Part shown: positions 10,801-23,476 of the stretch, one piece after another
How positions within the stretch are numbered: position 1 is the first letter of the stretch
How the letters are laid out: each line of letters begins with the position of its first letter
From: Malachius bipustulatus
Lineage: Eukaryota > Arthropoda > Insecta > Coleoptera > Melyridae
Length of the DNA stretch: 64,000 nt
Reading direction: 5' to 3'
Assembly (NCBI GenBank): GCA_910589415.1
Contig: OU342632.1
Location: forward strand, 36,531,637 to 36,595,636
The notes under the pieces: generated by a model
Database searches by the model: none
What the model was told of the DNA's origin: nothing
The model's input: the letters and a program-made list of their open reading frames with translations, nothing else
Program-made: the position numbers and the translations under genes

Positions 10801-11884
10801 AAGGCATGTACTCATCTGAGCACGGGAACGGGGCAAGACGAGGCTGAACAAGCATACGTATTGAGGCGCGGCAAACTACGTGTGTCTGTGTGACGCACGA
10901 TCGAGGCAGTTCGAATGTCATCCGATGGAAGTCGGCACTTCAAAGAAAAATTTGAATATACAGGGTGTTAAGAAAATGACGGATAAACTCTTCAGTATAT
11001 TGTAGGGGACACTCAGTAGAGTACGGGAAAAATAATTTAAAAAATTCTGGTCTTCAATTTGGTGAGATAAAAAATGCCAAAGTTAACATTTTACTATCCT
11101 TGTTTTTCAGTATTTGCAAAAACTAAATGATTTTACAGATATAAAAAGGGTACTTTAATCGTTATCTTTAAAAAAAATTGTTTAAGATGTATTACTGGCT
11201 TGGAAAATATAATAAGAATTTTTTTCCTTTTCTGAGATGCTGAAAAAAAAAGCATTTGGCAACAACGGTTTTGATACCTTGACTACCTACATTGTTAGAA
11301 ATTAGACGAAATTACAAAATACCAACTGTTATCGTGTTAAACGTTGCCAAATTTATTGTTCAATATTTTGCTTATATCTTTTTAAATGTAGCTCTGGATT
11401 TTTTTAAATTATTTTTCTCGTACTTTACAGAGTGTCCCCTACTATGTACTGAAGAGTTTATCCGCCATTTTCTTAACACCCTGTATGTGGACGGCATACC
11501 TTTATCACTTTTATGTTTGCCTCACCTTTCATTTAATTTCATTTATTGCCCAACAGATACAAAATCCAAATTACGGACAAATTCTATAATCTAAGTAATA
11601 ACCAACAATCCATTTACAGTATCAATAGAAAATAAAATTAAAATCATCGCATAGTTATAAATAAATACTCAAAATATAGCCCAAGTAACAAAAATGTAAA
11701 TTCAATTAAAATAAACACAATCATCACCTCACGTCTTCTGTCACCACAGATCGATCGGTGCTCTGATCGTTGCCTTGACACACATCGTTCGCAATCAAAA
11801 CAAACATACAAACGAGGCAGTCGTTCGGCCTCACCTTGCCTCGTTCCCATTCGTCCCTTTCGTGTTCAGATGAATACACGCCTT
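10801..11884. mobile_element. Inverted-repeat element split by a foldback
   Basis: The left arm begins AAGGCATGTACTCATCTGAG (10801) and is matched by the complement of the right arm ending about 11884 (TTCAGATGAATACACGCCTT). Further inward blocks such as GGGGCAAGACGAGGCTGAAC pair with the right arm's CTCACCTTGCCTCGTTCC region. TTAA tetranucleotides overlap both ends, off by one base, which hints at piggyBac-type insertion but is not proof. A second element (10961-11483) is inserted inside. Confidence 0.65.
10961..11483. mobile_element. Foldback element with TA-CAGGGTGTTAAG ends
   Basis: The left arm CAGGGTGTTAAGAAAATGAC is repeated in inverted form at the right end (..ATTTTCTTAACACCCTG, ending 11483). 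TA dinucleotides flank both sides (10959-10960, 11484-11485), as expected for TA target duplication. Inner arms also pair (GGGGACACTC region with GAGTGTCCCC). It lies between the arms of the 10801-11884 element, so it inserted later. Confidence 0.8.
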
Positions 11885-12149
11885 TAAACGAATGAGCTTA
11901 GTTGTTACTACTTGTATTCACAAAAAAAAGCAATGTCGTTTGAGTTTTTACTTTCTAATCATTCATGTAAAAAAATTAAAGATTTTATTCCATATCTACT
12001 ACTGGGCACCTGTATGTAATGAGTGTAATAAACTCGTCATAAAAACATCTATCCTCTTATCAAAATAAAAAAAATCTTGCAGGATAACGCAAAAAGATAT
12101 TTCATATCGACATTTGGCTCTCGTTATGACGTCTGTGAAGGTTCGACTG

Positions 12150-13426
<1,277 letters not shown>

Positions 13427-13625
13427 TCAATCCAAAATCCAAATTATAAGAATATAATTCAAATATTGATCGCAAGTAAAATTTTCAACTGCGCAAGACG
13501 ACATTATGGGTCTTGAAACTTCATTATGTCAATTAGAAAGTGGCATGACAACCTGAAACTTGTTTTGGCGATTTTATCTCTGATTTAAATACTAAAAGCC
13601 GCTTGATACCCTACCAATTTAAATT

Positions 13626-13794
13626 CATAGAATTTGAAACAACCGGAAGGAGTAAAACGCCAATTGGTCATTCTGAACTTCTGATGAACGCAAAGAAGTA
13701 AAGAGGTGTTGTGACCACCACACCACCAAAACCCCATTCTGGTTGTCTCAGCTGTTTGGACGGTGTACTCCTTCCGGATGTTTTAAATTCTATG
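13626..13794. mobile_element. 169-bp MITE 5' of the K2P channel
   Basis: The left end CATAGAATTTGAAACAACCG plus GAAGGAGTAAA is matched by the complement of the right end (TACTCCTTCCGGATGTTTTA then AATTCTATG). It lies about 240 bases upstream of the channel start codon. Confidence 0.8.
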
Positions 13795-13817
13795 GTAAAA
13801 GTATTTGACAATAACGT

Positions 13818-13961
13818 CCGTATTCACAAACGATAATTTCCTAAATAATTACGTAATCAATTATACCCATCTCACTCTAACGCAAAAAAACTGCATATCT
13901 CCTTCCCATTTATTTAATTATTTTCGAGATATTACAGGACAGAAACGCTTTGTGAATACGG
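13818..13961. mobile_element. 144-bp MITE, copy 2
   Basis: Same family as 1242-1385: it starts CCGTATTCACAAACGATAAT and ends GTGAATACGG, with the same interior CTGCATATCTCC in opposite orientation. The right arm is more degraded than in copy 1. It lies 23 bases from the previous MITE. Confidence 0.85.
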
Positions 13962-14352
13962 GCCTAACTCGATCATTTCAAAAGTGAGGCCTGTGACGGC
14001 CATTTTCTAAGAGTGCAAATTCCTCTGGAAAATTTGTTGTTCTTATAATATTTTTAATATCACTATAAAGTTTGTACGTCCATGCTACTCCTAAATAACT
14101 GTGCCAACAGAATTCTCGCTACGTCGCACCGTTACCGAGAAAAGTTCAGATAGGTGGTACGGTGCAAATGATGCAGGGAGTGAATAGAGTTAACTCCACA
14201 ATCCCCAACTAACACAAGTAGAACTTGTTCGTTTATTATAACCTATAAAAATATCAATTCTGTGACTTGTTCTTTTCTTGTCTTGAGACAATCCCAAGTT
14301 TATTCGTTCGTGTCATGATATACCACTACTACTTTATTTATAAGCACTTAAG

Positions 14353-14700
14353 CAGTGATATGCCGTATAATTTACCATTTACCTCAATTCTTTATGCGAT
14401 TATTTACCTGTAAATAATTCATTCTTAATTAATTGTAAAGAATGTAAACAATGCAAAGTTTTGACTTCTGCCAATCATAATCTATCGTGTGGGCTGATAG
14501 GATTCCAATTTCTGTAAACATTCAAAAACATGCACAATACTTTAATTATTATTATTTAAAGTAATGAGACATCAAAACAAAACCAAAACAACCTATAACA
14601 TAACCCTATTTTTTGTTATTTACATTCTTTACGTCTTCTTTACGTATTATTCACGTCAAACGTAGGAAATGAATTCTTTACCAGTAAAGGCACATCACTG
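14353..14700. mobile_element. 348-bp MITE
   Basis: The left end CAGTGATATGCC is imperfectly inverted at the right end (GGCACATCACTG, 14700), with matching inner TTTACC and AATTCATTC motifs. A one-ended copy lies at 6355-6464. Confidence 0.6.
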
Positions 14701-15336
14701 ATGGTAATAGGAGTAATAGGTAAGTTTTTCACCATTAAACATTTTATACGGTCTCGATTGTTGGTATAATTTTCTAAAAGATCAGCGGTTGAGTGCTAGA
14801 ACGTCAATTACATATCTGCTAGATAATTACTGATTTTAAAATGCCCCTGTATTGTCAAAATGTTGATCTGATATTGCTGGAAATAAACTCTACTCCCTTT
14901 TAGAAGAGTTAATTAATGATAAAAAATGAAAGACCATTCAAAATATTCACCCTATTTTCAAAATTTTGCAATTTAAAATCAATAATTATCTGACAAATCT
15001 TTAATTAATGTTCTAGCACTCCACCCCAGATCAACTACTAAGTGATGAAATATGATAGCCTGAAGAATAATGGCTAAGATCGAAATAAATAAACAAAATT
15101 CGAAATTTGAAATTATAAAACATGAGAAAATAACGAAATGTGCGCACGCGCAGGTAATAGTTTCCTGCTGGTTTTAGTAATATTTTGACCACGTGGTTTT
15201 GTGATATGTCATTCTACTTTTAATTTAAAGTTAGGTTATAACAAAAATCAACAAATCAAAATAGTAAACAGTGTGTGAAGTTGAATTCACAATTAAAATA
15301 GTTTTATAATAAATAATTACATTATAATACTCAGAG
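14701..15336. other. Upstream flank of RRP15, nothing recognised
   Basis: AT-rich; contains an E-box CACGTG at about 15191 and no clear TATA box. No coding signal or repeat pair was found. Confidence 0.35.
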
Positions 15337-16148
15337 ATGAAGGTAAAAACGTCCAAGGTAATTGAGGAACATTCTTCAGATACAAATAACGCCACTGAAG
15401 ACGAAAGTGTTCACAGTGAGCAAAGTGAAGACGAAGACGAAACAAGATTCAATGCAGGTTGGGCAGATGCCGTTTCTAAAATATTGAAAACCAAAAAGCC
15501 CAAAGGAAAAAGCCTCGTCCTAGGAAAAGCTAAAAAAATCAATGAAGTCAAAAAAGTACAAGAGAAATCAGCAGGTTTCGAAGTTCAAACCAAGGAGGGC
15601 GATGTAAAAGAAGTGAAACTCAAGTCGAGTGCAGACCAGGAAAAACTACCCCTTGCAAAGAGAAAAAAGGTAACAACCGCTTTCCATGAGTACCTTTGTT
15701 CATCTATTTATCGGTTTAATTTTTCCAGAAAAGGGAGCTGACTTCATTACGAGTAAAACCGGACATCCTCGACAAAGACAGGGAAAGAATGTTATGTAAA
15801 ATAGCTACCAGAGGTGTCGTTCAGCTGTTTAATTCTGTTAAATCTCAACAGAAGGATATATCCGAAAAACTAGAACAAGCGGGTCCTTTAGAAGTTAGAA
15901 AAGATAAAGTGATGAAGAGCATCGATAAACGAGCATTCTTGGACGTGTTGATGGGCGAAAAATCGAAAAGTATCAGTTTGCTCGAAAATACAAATCCTAA
16001 AAACAGTGATGATAAGACTACGTGGAATGTTTTGCGAGATGATTTCATGATGGACGCCAAGCTTAAAAACTGGGACAAGCAAATGGAAGATGACGAAGAA
16101 GAAGAGGAGGAGGAACTAGAACGGGAACAGGAAATGGAAGTAGAATGA
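15337..16148 (+). CDS. RRP15: Ribosomal RNA-processing protein 15 homologue
   Basis: A nucleolar factor for 60S ribosomal subunit assembly and pre-rRNA processing. Two exons, 15337-15669 and 15729-16148, join in phase 0 to give 250 residues (the human protein is about 280). The family hallmark 'NAGWADAVSKILKTKKPKGK' starts at residue 39, followed by 'LVLGKAKK' (60-67) and, across the intron, 'RVKPDILDKDRERMLCKIAT' and 'RGVVQLFNSVKSQQ'. The N-terminus (10-37) is acidic and serine-rich and the C-terminus ends in a long Glu/Asp run, both usual for nucleolar proteins. The 59-base intron is short. It converges tail to tail with SRBD1: the stop codons are 210 bases apart, and AATAAA lies at 16183-16188. 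Confidence 0.9.
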
Positions 16149-16182
16149 AAGTTGAAATTTGAAAATTTTTCATTCAAGGTAA

Positions 16183-16188
16183 AATAAA
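16183..16188 (+). terminator. Poly(A) signal of RRP15
   Basis: AATAAA 35 bases after the TGA. A minus-strand AATAAA for the convergent SRBD1 gene lies at about 16222-16227, so the two 3' ends face each other within about 40 bases and may overlap. Confidence 0.55.
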
Positions 16189-16357
16189 TATGGTCGTTGC
16201 TAATGTTCTTTGGAAAGCAAATTTATTTGATTTAGCATAAAGCTATTATCAATAATAATAATTGTAATATAAATAATATTAAACAATGTTGAATCAAACT
16301 TGGACGTTTTAGTAATAGTACCATTTCCATCAATATAAAATATACATATCTAAAAAA

Positions 16358-19225
16358 TCATAACTTTCTGAGAGTTTTAAGGCCAATACGTTGCTTAATT
16401 CTATCGAGATTTAAAATCTCAACTTCAACTCGATCGCCGATCTGTAAATTGAACCCATTCATAGCTCTGGAATGTATCAGACCATCCTTACCCACGCCTA
16501 TATCAACAAAACATCCAAAATGAGTGGCATTCTTAACTTTTCCAGTTAGAACAGTACCCACACTGATATCCGCGATACTCGTAAGACTTTTTCTAAATAA
16601 CGGCGTCTTATTTAATTCACTCCTCAAATCGTGATTTAAAGGTTTGCTAAGGGCATCTAAAATCAAATTAGCAGTCCCTTCATCACATCCTATTTCTCTA
16701 CTAAAACTTTCAATGTCCAAAGCCGGTTTCATTGATTTTATTGTAGAAATAAAACTCCAATTGCCTATATCGTTTGGATTCATATCCAGTTTCTTGAGAA
16801 CCTTTAAAGCTATCTCATATGACTCTGGATGGATATAAGTGCAATCCAATTTAGTTGTGTTGGAATTTTTATAAAAATTAACAGCATCATTCGCATCTAT
16901 TGGTCCTACCCTTAAAAACCCGGCACATTGTTCAAAAACTTTCTTCCCGATCCCCTTCACATCTAATAATTGTTTCCTGCAAATAAACGGACCGTTCTCT
17001 TCCCGATGCTCTATAATGCAAGTAGCTCTTTTATCAGATAATCCCGCGATTTTTCTAAGTAAACATTGAGACGTAGTATTGAGATCTACTCCGACAAAAC
17101 TGACACACTCCGAAACAACTTCGTTTAGAGCTTCTTCCAGGCGTTTCTTCTTCAAGTCATGTTGATACATGCCCACTCCCAAATGTTGTGGCTCAACTTT
17201 AACTAGTTCGGCTAAGGGTTCCTGGATCCGTCTTGCTAGAGAAACGGCACTGATTATATTCGGGTCGAGATCAGGGAATTCTTTCTTGGCTTCGGGACTA
17301 CAGGAATAGATAGAAGCCCCGTCTTCGTCTACAATTGTGTAAGAGATAGTTAGAGGAGCGAAATAATTGCTTTTTATTAGATCAGTTAACCATTTTTCAG
17401 TTTCTCTGCAAGCTGTTCCATTTCCTAATGCTACTAGTTCGCAGTTGTGTTTCAGAAGAATCGATTTTAAAGTTTCTTCACCTCTAGTTTTCTTGATGTT
17501 GGGATATATCACAGTGTGAGTTACTAATGATCCAGTTTTAGAAATCAGAGCAACTTTACATCCGTTTGAAAAACCCGGATCGATACCAAGAATAGCTTTT
17601 CCCTTCAACGGGGGAGCTAATAATAAATGCTTCAAGTTTGTACAGAAGACTTCATAAGAGGCTTTCTCGGCTTTCACTTTTAAATCTGCTCTAACCTCTC
17701 GAATTATTAAAGGTTGTATAAAACGAGTGTATGAATCTTTGATACATTCGTTTAATATACGTTTTCTGTTCTCATCAAAAGGTCCTCGATTTATAAATTT
17801 TCCAACGCAGAAATACGAAAAACTTTTGAACAAACCATCGGGTACATTTACTTTCACCGAAAGGATCTTTTGAGATTCTCCTCGATTTATAGCGAGAACT
17901 TGATGAGGTTTGATGTATTTGATTGGAATTTGATAATCAAAATAGTTTTCATATTTAGATTCGTCTACTTCCTTCTTGACCTTCTTCTTGTCCTTCGCTT
18001 CAGTCTTATCGAGTTTTGTATTCGACTTTTTGGTTTCCATGGTAAAATTAGATTGTGATCGTAATTTTCTAACATGAGACAATACCTCGGTGTCTGTCGC
18101 TATAAGAGAAGCGATAATATGTATAATTCCTTTTTCTACCAACACCAGTGAGTTAAGATCTTTATTGTTTAGATCAACTAAAGTCTCTAAGTAGACTTTT
18201 TGTTTGTTGTACAATAACATCAGTGCAGAGTCTTCCAAGCCTAGCTCTTTGGCTCTTTCGGCAAGTGTTCTCTTACTTCCAGGTTTAAATGGGGCGTAAA
18301 TATGTTCCAATTCTTCTAGAGTTTTTGCTGAAACTATAGTCCTATTCAGCGACTCTGTTAATTTACCAGATTTCTCTACAGAAGTTACCACGGTTTTAAT
18401 TCTTGACTTTAAATGAGTAACTTCTTCATAGCATTCCTTTATGTCTCTGAGCATTTCAGGTGACATGTTGCCGGTGACATTTCTTCTATAACGGGCTATA
18501 AATGGTATTGTGTTTCCTTCGTCCAGGAGTCTTGTTATGTTTTGGGAAATTATTGGGTCAATGTTTTTGTACTCGGAAAGAAGCTCAAATTCAGTCCAGG
18601 CAGGTTCTAAGAATGTTGAGTTTGAATTCATCGCCCATTTGCTACATTCTGGTTGCATATTATCCTCATCTGTTTTAATTTTCTTGGGATTTGCTGGTAA
18701 TTGTGGCAGGTCTTCATGATTAGATACCGATTCATCTTTCTCAACTTTAATTTTTCGTTTACGGGTTGCTGAACTCTTTTTATTGGAAGGTTTTTCTGGG
18801 ACGTCTTCTTGTTCATATTCATTTTCAACTTTCATTTTTCCCGTCCGTGTTGATGAGGTCTTTTTGTTTGCGGGTATTTCTGGGGCGTCTTCATGTTCAG
18901 ATTGATTTTTGACTTTAATTTTTCGTGTCCGTGTTGTTGAGGTCTTTTTATTTGACGGTTTTTCTGGGACGTATTCTTGATCAGATTCATCTTCAATTTT
19001 AATTTTTCGTTTACGAGTTGTTGGGGGCTTTTTATTCGAGGGTATTTCTGAAACATCTTCATCCTGATCAGATTCAACTTCGAACTTGATTTGTCGTTTA
19101 CGAGTGGTTACTGTCCTTTTATTTGGGGGTAATTCTGTGATGTCTTCGTGATCAGAGGCAGTTTCAACTTTAATTTTTCCTCTACAATTTGTTACAGTCT
19201 CACTTTTGTTACTTTCTCTAAACAT
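16358..19225 (-). CDS. SRBD1: S1 RNA-binding domain protein 1 (Tex-family), intronless
   Basis: A eukaryotic member of the Tex/Spt6-like RNA-binding family; its exact cellular role is poorly known. A single open frame of 955 residues, close to the ~1000 of vertebrate SRBD1. Residues ~16-185 are a lysine-rich region of six imperfect 28-29-residue repeats (consensus like 'KRKIKVE.ESDQEDVPE.PS' then 'NKK..TTR'). Residues ~205-520 are the Tex N-terminal helical domain with 'IPFIARYRR' at 240. An RNase H/YqgF-like domain begins near 541 ('ILGIDPGFSNGCKVALISKTG' without its last residue). A helix-hairpin-helix region is at ~728-775 ('LLDVKGIGKKVFEQCAGFL'). The C-terminal S1 domain is ~890-955 ('GKVKNATHFGCFVDIGVGKD'). 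The absence of introns is unusual beside its multi-exon neighbours. Start: first ATG of the frame, with no upstream alternative. Confidence 0.93.
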   Translation of the reverse strand: MFRESNKSETVTNCRGKIKVETASDHEDITELPPNKRTVTTRKRQIKFEVESDQDEDVSEIPSNKKPPTTRKRKIKIEDESDQEYVPEKPSNKKTSTTRTRKIKVKNQSEHEDAPEIPANKKTSSTRTGKMKVENEYEQEDVPEKPSNKKSSATRKRKIKVEKDESVSNHEDLPQLPANPKKIKTDEDNMQPECSKWAMNSNSTFLEPAWTEFELLSEYKNIDPIISQNITRLLDEGNTIPFIARYRRNVTGNMSPEMLRDIKECYEEVTHLKSRIKTVVTSVEKSGKLTESLNRTIVSAKTLEELEHIYAPFKPGSKRTLAERAKELGLEDSALMLLYNKQKVYLETLVDLNNKDLNSLVLVEKGIIHIIASLIATDTEVLSHVRKLRSQSNFTMETKKSNTKLDKTEAKDKKKVKKEVDESKYENYFDYQIPIKYIKPHQVLAINRGESQKILSVKVNVPDGLFKSFSYFCVGKFINRGPFDENRKRILNECIKDSYTRFIQPLIIREVRADLKVKAEKASYEVFCTNLKHLLLAPPLKGKAILGIDPGFSNGCKVALISKTGSLVTHTVIYPNIKKTRGEETLKSILLKHNCELVALGNGTACRETEKWLTDLIKSNYFAPLTISYTIVDEDGASIYSCSPEAKKEFPDLDPNIISAVSLARRIQEPLAELVKVEPQHLGVGMYQHDLKKKRLEEALNEVVSECVSFVGVDLNTTSQCLLRKIAGLSDKRATCIIEHREENGPFICRKQLLDVKGIGKKVFEQCAGFLRVGPIDANDAVNFYKNSNTTKLDCTYIHPESYEIALKVLKKLDMNPNDIGNWSFISTIKSMKPALDIESFSREIGCDEGTANLILDALSKPLNHDLRSELNKTPLFRKSLTSIADISVGTVLTGKVKNATHFGCFVDIGVGKDGLIHSRAMNGFNLQIGDRVEVEILNLDRIKQRIGLKTLRKL

Positions 19226-20543
19226 TTTAAACGGTGAACAGTGACCAGTTTTAAATAAATAAACATATATTACGGTTACGGTTACCTATATTAGGGTTAT
19301 GAAAAATAAGAAATTTTTACACTCGCTAATCTCGCTATGCTATCGCGCGCGAAGGATGAACATACGATTTGAATTTCATCACTCATCGTCATCACATCAC
19401 TCAAAAGCATCTCTCCTTCTGCTTTTTCGATTCGTTAATGGCCGTTGTACACTTTTGCGTTTAGCCAATAATCTTCTTCTTCACGCTGTAGAGTGTAGCC
19501 TACCTCATTTCAGCGCGCAGTCTATGACGTCATGATTGTGACAGCTACATACGACCGACAGTAAAAATAAAAAATATTGGTTAACTTCGACTTTGATTGT
19601 ATTTGTTGCAATAATTCTAATTAGTTTACCACTCTTGGAGGCTACTGATTGAACTAATGATTGCTGAACTGAATTGCACTAATTGCAGGTTAAATAAAAA
19701 AAACGCAGTCCAGTATCCAGTATGACACTAATGACAGTGCAGGTGCGCAGAACAGTGGCGGCGATAGGGCTCCGGCAGAGCCGCGGCGCTACCCTCTTAA
19801 AATTAATTTCAATAAACAAATATCTTCAAAATATTACACGGGAGACCATTACTTTCAATACCGAATGACGTAAACGGCTCGTCGGGCTCGTCCGTGTGAC
19901 GTATTGTCGCCGCAAGCTGTTTGGTCGAAAGTTACCAGACAACCTATCTAATTTATCAACCTTTTGATTACAGTAATAAAAAAAAAAACTATTGATAGAG
20001 AACTGTAATAAGTTTAAAATAATAAAAAGGTTGCCTTTAGGCATTGCGCACAAATAGAAACTCCTCTTTTTATTGTTGAACCATCCTTTAACGCACCAAA
20101 AGATTTTTAGAAAATATGCTGACCAAATAGAAAATTGTATGAATTTTTTGATGGTTGTACGTTCATGGAAAAACTGATTTTTTAAAAGTTGATTCAACAT
20201 TTCCAACTTTTTGTGCTACCGAAAATCCGTAAATGCACTACACTACTACACTATTTAGTTAGCGTCAATGTCGTTAATACAGGTAACCAAAGACCATAAG
20301 ACGTGAATGCGCATGCGGAAGTGTGGTGCAACGTGCAACTAACACCGCAATTTGAGGCTGGCTAAGTACACAATAAACGCCCGTTTTGTGCTGTTGTGTT
20401 TTATTGTTGTTATTTTTATCTTTGATCTACGACTCGTAAGAATCGAAGATAATAATAATAATCAGAGGGAGACTTTGGTCAAACCAAAGAGAATTAACTA
20501 GAGAGGAGTTGATCTGTAGTAAAAAATTGGCATCAAAATAGCG
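19226..20543. other. Intergenic, upstream of SRBD1
   Basis: No gene recognised. Contains a GC-richer hairpin-like patch near 19755-19795 (GGGCTCCGGCAGAGCC), and a solo MITE end at about 20250-20287 related to 7248-7357. Confidence 0.4.
19525..19532. promoter_or_regulatory. CREB/ATF consensus site upstream of SRBD1
   Basis: A perfect palindrome TGACGTCA about 300 bases upstream of the SRBD1 start codon, in a stretch that is not obviously part of a repeat. Use is inferred only from the motif. Confidence 0.35.
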
Positions 20544-21237
20544 CCCTCCTCCAACCCTGGTAAGAACTAATCTTAGCCGACACACAAACCTTTCATAATA
20601 CTGTAAGCCAGTGTACACAAACCAGTCCTATATTTATAGCTTTTGACACAAATGTCAATTAAAAATTATTGTTTCATAAAGTCAAAAAATAATAATGTTT
20701 TTTTAAACATTTTTTTCAATAATAACTGGAATATTTTTTACATTCTAGGTTATAGGTAGGTAATCATAAGGTTTAGTTATTTATAGAGAACCTTAAACTA
20801 AACTAAATATTACAGAATATATACATACAACAACTTAATAATATCAGCAATGGTTAACATAACGTAGCTTTTACTTATCTATTATGATTAGGTGCTTTTC
20901 AGTTTCATTGATCTGATCTGAATGTTGTGAACTGCATCCTCTTTTCTCCATTATTTTCCATATTCTTCAGTTCTTCATCCTTCCATCTTCACTCATCTAC
21001 AACCGTTCTTTTTCTGCTGTACTTTTGATTCAATAAAAACCTGAATTAAATTATAATTTCGTGTTTTTGACACGTAACATTTCACCTTCACTTACGATTA
21101 CGATTGATTTTAGATTTTGATTGTTTCGTATTATTGTATGATAGTCTGTGATTTTTTGTTCTTTATAGTAATTTATCCATGGTAACCATAAATGCCAGGG
21201 GTAGTTAGTTCGTGCCAGGTTGGAGGAGGGCGCTGTA
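20544..21237. mobile_element. Inverted-repeat element with short arms
   Basis: GCGCCCTCCTCCAACCCTGG near 20551 is inverted near 21215-21236 (CCAGGTTGGAGGAGGGCGC). Weaker pairing continues inward (AAGAACTAAT with TAGTTAGTTC). The interior is AT-rich and non-coding. Confidence 0.5.
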
Positions 21238-21250
21238 CTGATCCCTCTCA

Positions 21251-23476
21251 TGGGTGTGTTTCTAAATAGCCAACGCTGAGCAACAATGCCAACAAACCGT
21301 TTCTAAATTAACGTTGACTGACGTTGACTCAACGTCAGCAGTCAACTTTCTTGTTTCTAAATCACTGTTTGAAGTCAACGTTGACTCAACCACGATACAC
21401 ATATACACGGTATGCCGATAGCGTTTTCTATTTTGGTCAACTACTGCGCAATGACGTCACGTGGATCAGATATTACACATGAGATTGCTCATATTTATTT
21501 TATTGTTAGAAATAAGTAAATAATTTTTTGCTTTTATGGCTATTTCTGATATTCGGGTAAAGGTGGAGGTGGAGATTTATGCTATATTTAATCATAATCA
21601 TAGGTTAATTATTTAAAAGGGAATATTTTAAAGAAATATAGGATATAAATATGGTGTCCCAGCTTATTCGAAGCGGTCTTAGTAGGCGAAACGATAAATT
21701 TTTTCCCAAAAAATTTTGCAAATTCAAGCACAGAATCACAATGGCCATAATTTAAAATTATTTTGGAGTATACAGAGTGTCCCATATGACAGTGGCATAT
21801 CAAAGTTATGTTTTTTTTTTTAATGGAATGCTCCTATGTTATTGCATTTTTAGATTGTCTGAGAAGAGAAAATAAGATTGGCTTTTACAGTTGGTGTTTA
21901 AATTCAGAAGTTTTTGAATTATAAACAAGTGAAAATCGTCATTTTTCAAGTTCAAGGCCCTGTACGACGAAAACGGTTCAAGATAGAGAAAAACGGTTTA
22001 CATGTCCCTATTTTAACTTTTTATGTACTATCAGGTATAGAAACATGTGTACTTCCTTTAATTTTTTTTTTTATTTGGTGACACGTGGAGAAATCTCAGA
22101 ATTTTTAAAATTTTTTATTACCCTGTAGAAACATTTCATCTATATACATCATAGGATAGTTCATGAAAAGTTAAAATAGGGACATATAAGCCGTTTTTCT
22201 CCATCTTCAACCGTTTTCGTTGTATAGGGTCTTGAAACTTGAAAATGACGATTTTCACTTGTTTATTATTCAAAAACTTTTGAATTTAAACACCAACTGT
22301 AAAAGCCAATCTTATTTTCTCTTCTCAGACAATCTAAAAATGCAATAACCTAGGAGCATTCCATTAAAAAAAAACATAACTTTGATATGCCACTGTCATA
22401 TGGGACACTCTGTATGCTCCAAAATAATTTTAAATTATGGCCATTGTGATTCTGTGCTTGAATTTGCAAAATTTTTTGGGAAAAAATTTATCGTTTCGCC
22501 TACTAAGACCGCTTCGAATAAGCTGGGACACCATATTTATATCCTATATTCCTTTAAAATATTCCCTTTTAAATAATTAACCAATGATTATGATTAAATA
22601 TAGCATAAATCTCCACCTTCACCTTTAACCGAATATCAGAAATAGCCATAAAAGCAATGTGTACAAAAAATTATTTACTTATTTCCAACAATAAAATAGA
22701 TATGAGCAATCTCATGTGTAATATCTGATCCACGTGACGTCACAAGACCGGAACGCAGCCTGCGCGTCATCGTCTATCGGCATACCGTGTATATGTGTAT
22801 CGTGGACTCAACGAAGTCAACGCTGGATTAACCTGTTGAGTAGTTGAGTTGTTGAGTTGGTACTCAACGACACGTGATCGTAAACTCGTGGACATTAGCA
22901 TTATAGCGTTTGAAGGTTACAGTAATTTGTGTTGATGAAAATAAAAATAAATTATGAGAAAACTGATTGAAAATGTCGCAAGAAGTTAAGAATAAGGGGT
23001 TTTCGGTTGCTTGTGTCAACATTCTATCAACACTTAATTTATTGTTGAGCAGTAATCAGATGATATGAATATGATACTCTCGTCATCAGGAGGCCGTGCT
23101 CCCATTTCATTTAATAATCTTTTGATTTTACTTCAGCTAAATATGTTCATACGCTACTCAAGCACTCAATTCAAACAATAAAAAAAACCAAATCAAACAA
23201 CAAAGGGTTTTTTAAAGAATAATAAAATACCATATACCAGCAATAAAATTCAAATTAATTTTTTTTTGTTTAGGTACTAATTAGGTAATTAGGTAACAAC
23301 TTCGACTTCATTTTGTGATCAATATGTCAATGTCAACTGTAAGACGTCATCCCGTCATTTCAGTTTGTTTCTAAATAGCAGGTCAACAACTCAACTATCC
23401 AACTCAACAGCTCCACAGCTGACTGCTGACTTCGTTGACTTGTTGTCCAACGTTGAGCAATTTAGAAACACACCCA
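21251..23476. mobile_element. 2.2-kb composite foldback element
   Basis: Perfect 17-bp ends TGGGTGTGTTTCTAAAT / ATTTAGAAACACACCCA. The outer parts consist of short repeated blocks built from GTTTCTAAAT and GTTGACTCAAC/GTTGAGTTG-like units. The inner ~1.3 kb (about 21440-22745) is a nearly complete palindrome centred near 22095; both arms carry the same 64-residue frame in opposite orientation (21803-21609 and 22382-22576), which is a mirror effect and not a gene. Each arm carries overlapping CRE and E-box motifs (TGACGTCACGTG at 21452-21463 and CACGTGACGTCA at 22731-22742). Its inner palindrome shares sequence with 39452-40312 and with a fragment in spindle-E intron 15. Confidence 0.8.

Noticed and set aside
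15845..16177. Serine-rich minus-strand protein
   Set aside because: Antisense shadow of the GAA/GAG-rich acidic tail of RRP15.
21609..22576. A conserved 64-residue protein family present twice
   Set aside because: The two frames are on opposite arms of one palindrome, so their identity reflects the inverted repeat and not protein selection.
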